A stretch of DNA of 12,941 nt from Isohypsibius dastychi (Eukaryota; Tardigrada; Eutardigrada; Parachela; Isohypsibiidae): assembly GCA_034696485.1 (NCBI GenBank), contig JAQIWT010001031.1, positions 1-12,941 of the forward strand. The letters are read 5' to 3'. A model generated the notes under the pieces. It ran no database searches, was not told the origin of the DNA, and saw only the letters and a list, made by a program, of their open reading frames with translations. Position numbers and translations under genes: made by a program. The number at the start of each line of letters is the position of its first letter. The stretch's first letter is position 1. Of the stretch, positions 9,603 through 12,941 are shown piece after piece.

Positions 9603-12600
9603 TTAAATTCTCTTGACTTTTTCTATCGGCGACCGTCCAGTTGCTCCCTTTGAAATCGATCTCGGACTGCCTTGCAGACTGTTAGACGCCAGACTTTCCC
9701 TTGATCTCCGTGACCTTCTGGCGTCGGTATTTTCATGGAGCGCAATATGAGCCAACGAGACCGCTCCATGTTCATCTTGCGAGAACGCGTAACCACGTTG
9801 CGGGAAACTCGGAAAACCATGCATTTCCGTCATGGGGACAACATCCTCTATCCGGGTGAACCGATTAAGAGCAACGCTAACATCTTGAGCATGCCTTTCG
9901 CGCTGACGAATTTCGTCCAAAAGACTCGGGTGCATAACGTTGTGGACCGTTTTATAAACAACATCCGGAAGCAAGGTAATCACCGGAACCAATAATAAAC
10001 CGAACCAAAATATCCAAGTGCCATAAAGCGCGCTGTCCATCCCGACAAAATCCTCTCCAAAGCTGAATAAATGCGGCCATAAATGTGAATAAAACGGCAA
10101 GTACAAAAACCAGGAAACGGCGCTCCCCCAGTTCAAAACATGAGACAAAACTGTCCACGAACTCGTTTCCAATCCGGCTTTCAAACACACTATCACAATT
10201 ACATATGTATAAGCCGCAGCACCGAAAGTAAATCCGCCATTCGACATCCCGTTTTTCCAAAGCACATCGTGACTGAACATGAGATAAGTGAAGGCGAAGA
10301 TGATGAACGCGTGTAAAATCGCCGTGAAAATCCACCGCCAAAATACTTTGTAATTAAATAATTTCCCTTTCTGGCCTTGTTCGTAGAGTTTTGGGTGTTT
10401 CATCCGGGTATTCGCACTGCAGCTTTTGTCGAAAAGTCCAAGAACGATCGGAGGCCACGCGGTGAACACGAGATTATATAAACCGATGGTCCATCTTTCG
10501 AACATGGTCTGGCCGGAAAAACAGCTGAAAAGTGTGAAGTAGAACTGCATGATGTACAGGCATATGTTCTTGTGATAACAATATAATATCAGCTTGGCAA
10601 TGCGTTCATACGACCAAGCGCCGTGAACAAGGAGTAGTTTTTGCAAGAAGCGGAATTGACCGATGGAATAGTCGGCTGCACAAACAGCCTGGGTTCCTGG
10701 AATAAAACAATAGTGAGAGAAGAATTAAGCTGATACTTAAACCGAAACAAAAGCCAAGGAATATATTACGAACTGCGACCAGAACTGGTCAGAGTCAGCG
10801 TTACCTTCTTTCCCGCTGATGCCGATGCCAACGTGAGCCGTCTGAATCATCGCAACCTGTGACATCAAAAGCAAGTTAGAGAGCTGTTTTACAGTACGAA
10901 GTGTAAATTGAACTTTGGAGGTAGACAAGTTTAAAACAGCAACATAAACAAGTTGAGCAATATTTTGTTTGATATAAAACAATACGATAAATAACACCGA
11001 ATACACAACAAATAACAGGAATGAAAAAAAATTAGTTAGAAAATTGAACTACAGAACGCAACTGAGATTAACTTTTACGATTGTTTCTGAATTGACTAGT
11101 TCAAACTTTGAACTTCAAAGTGTCATATCTCCAGCTCTGAAGTTTTCAACATCAAACATGCAAAAATTTCTGTATCCGAAAATCAACTTGCACTACTGTA
11201 CGCTGCGTAATCCTCTAAGCGCAAAAAATACTTCTTTAAATTCGTAGTATGAAATCGAAAAGGTATTTTTCAGCCAAGTAGAAAAAACTAAAAAACGTGT
11301 ATATTGTAAATTCATCGTGGCGTTCTCATATTTCGAGATATCTACTTACATCATTAGCACCATCACCAATAGCCAGCGTAATATCATCGGGATACTTTGA
11401 GCGAACAAGAGAGATCACATCCGCTTTCTGCATCGGCGAGACGCGACAGCAAATGACGGCCTTGCACGAGACAGCCAACTCCAGAAAATGCAAACGGATT
11501 TCCGGGCCAAGTGCAAAAAACAGCGATTTCCCATCAATTACCAGACCAACCGAACTTTCTTTTCCGAGGGCTTCCCCCAATTCCATCCGGTGTTTTTCGA
11601 TTGCCGCTCGTGTTCCTTCCAGTGTTGTCTCCTTCACCACAAATAATGCCATATCGCGAGTTAACAGATTACAGGAATGGCCGATGTTGATGGCGGTTTC
11701 TACTTTATCGCCGGTTAAAATCCACACTTTAATTCCGGCTTCCAATAATTTTGCTATACACTGAGGCACTCCGGCTTGAAGTCGATCTTCGATGGCAGTA
11801 CATCCCAATAAACTCAGATCTTTCTCAATCAGACCATTCATTTCCGCCACTTTTTCTTTTCGGTTTTCCATCGAGATTGCAGCTTTAGTATGTTCTTCTT
11901 TCCACTTCCGGTAAGCTTCTACCGGCAATTCAGCAGAAGCAACACACAATGTTCGAAGACCTAGAAACAACATCACCATTCTAAAATCATCCTCTATTAA
12001 TCTAATTAACTTTCGTACCGTTTTGAGCGAATTCTTCCAGATGAGCAATCGAAACATCCAAAAACCGTTGATTATCCCCAAGTCTCTCGCATATAACGGA
12101 ATCAGCTCCTTTGCAGATCAAAATAAGTTTTCCATCCGGTCCTCTGACAATAACTGACATTCTTTTCCGGTCACTATCGAACTCCAACACATCCAAAAGA
12201 TCGTAATCAATCATAACAGACTGCCCTGTTTTCAAATCAGGAATTTGCAAAGTAACTCTTCCAGCATGCCGCTTCAAAAACACATATCCCAATTCAGCGG
12301 CTGCGTTGACCAGAGCAAGTTCATCGGGAGACGACGCCAGGTAATACGGTCGTTTGGCATTTTCCGTGTTGGTTTCCGGCACAACGGTATGGCACAAAGC
12401 TAATGCCAACAAAAATTCATGACCGGATTGTCCTAACGGGGTTCCGGAACGCAGAGTGGCAGCCAGGTTTGTATCGACAAAATTGTCAGATTTCGTTTCC
12501 GCCACACCGAACACCGTTCCTCCAATAGAGCATTGCCGGAAGATCATCTTATTTTCCGTCACAGTGCCGGTTTTGTCCGAGAAGACATACTTCACTTGAC

Positions 12601-12941
12601 CGAGATCTTCGTTTAAATTCGATGTCCTTGCAACTGCAGCTGTGTCGGTTGAGTCATCGTACATTTCAAGATCCTACAACAGAAATGATGCGTCACCAAT
12701 TGCACCTTTCTTTATGAACAACAATAATCAATTCATCCGTTGACAAGCCTTAATAACTCACCCAACCGATGAATATCGTCTGGAAAAACCGCACCATTTC
12801 CAGCGTGACTTGCAAGCTGATGGGGATCAGGTTGTTGTAGAGAATAAAAAAGGTCAAGAAATTTAGACCGAAATTCTGCACTTCCAACATCGCTGTCAAA
12901 TACCAATCAGTGGTGGTATGAAAATAACGCCAAATGGCATT
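9603..12941 (-). CDS. P4-ATPase phospholipid flippase catalytic subunit, ATP8A class (5' end beyond window)
   Basis: P4-ATPases flip phosphatidylserine and related lipids to the cytosolic leaflet, usually with a CDC50 partner. Minus-strand exons are 12941-12762, 12673-12019, 11960-11350, 10856-10805 and 10696-9603. They join in phase to 863 residues plus TAA, with the frame open at the edge. About 300 N-terminal residues (M1-M3, actuator domain) are missing. In fragment numbering: M4 with PISL (40-43), phosphorylation site DKTGT (Asp93), nucleotide-binding SPDEL (176-180), FDSDRKRMS (225-233) and KGAD (248-251), then TGD (361-363) and GDGAND (477-482). M5 (541-561, with Lys542 in the HKN motif) and M6-M10 follow, ending near 746. 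The wording around PISL and after M6 matches ATP8A (Drosophila and nematode TAT-1-like) better than ATP8B or ATP10. The tail has a GYAFS motif (801-805), known in ATP8A proteins as autoinhibitory, then a basic Ser/Arg-rich end. The sequence after DKTGT reads VTEN, a spelling more usual in ATP11. The last exon is 1094 bases without an intron. Confidence 0.97.
10857..11349 (-). other. Long intron of the flippase gene (493 bases)
   Basis: It starts with GTAAGTA right after the GDGAND codons and ends ..TGTCACAG before the codons for V-A-M-I-Q-T-A-H. Flanking exons join in phase 0 and reproduce the conserved P-domain sequence, so the boundaries are firm. Other introns of this gene are 88, 58 and 108 bases. 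A 67-codon plus-strand frame inside (11044-11247) has no recognisable content. Confidence 0.85.

Noticed and set aside
9735-10341. Open frames on both strands inside the last flippase exon
   Set aside because: Shadows of the 363-codon membrane-domain reading, which matches P4-ATPases throughout.

Overview
The window is nuclear DNA of an animal. Coding stretches are broken by GT..AG introns, mostly 47-70 bases long, and AATAAA polyadenylation signals follow at least one gene. The three confident proteins are conserved eukaryotic housekeeping proteins. The short introns and the ATP8A-like wording of the flippase suggest a compact invertebrate genome, probably an ecdysozoan (nematode, tardigrade or small arthropod). 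The species cannot be named from this sequence alone.

Layout. Positions 1-4360 are AT-rich and mostly show nothing recognisable. They hold one convincing isolated exon on the minus strand (2492-2986), which may belong to a small unrecognised gene spanning 820-3873. A DXO/Rai1/Dom3Z decapping exonuclease gene with six exons lies on the minus strand at 4472-5853. A 472-base gap (5854-6325) separates it head to head from a thirteen-exon plus-strand gene for the centralspindlin subunit RacGAP1/CYK-4 (6326-9047, 655 residues). From 9603 to the right edge is the 3' part (five exons, 863 residues) of a minus-strand P4-ATPase phospholipid flippase of the ATP8A class. Its first ~300 residues lie beyond the edge. 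RacGAP1 and the flippase converge, with 555 bases between their stop codons.

How they relate. The three recognised genes serve separate jobs: RNA 5'-end quality control, cytokinesis, and phosphatidylserine asymmetry. Their arrangement does not imply a pathway. DXO and RacGAP1 could share a bidirectional promoter.

Exon boundaries were derived by hand from splice consensus, reading phase and family similarity. They join in phase in all three recognised genes. The weak points are the third intron of RacGAP1, the last exon of DXO, and everything about the leftmost gene. I found no new biological system, CRISPR array, mobile element or RNA gene.
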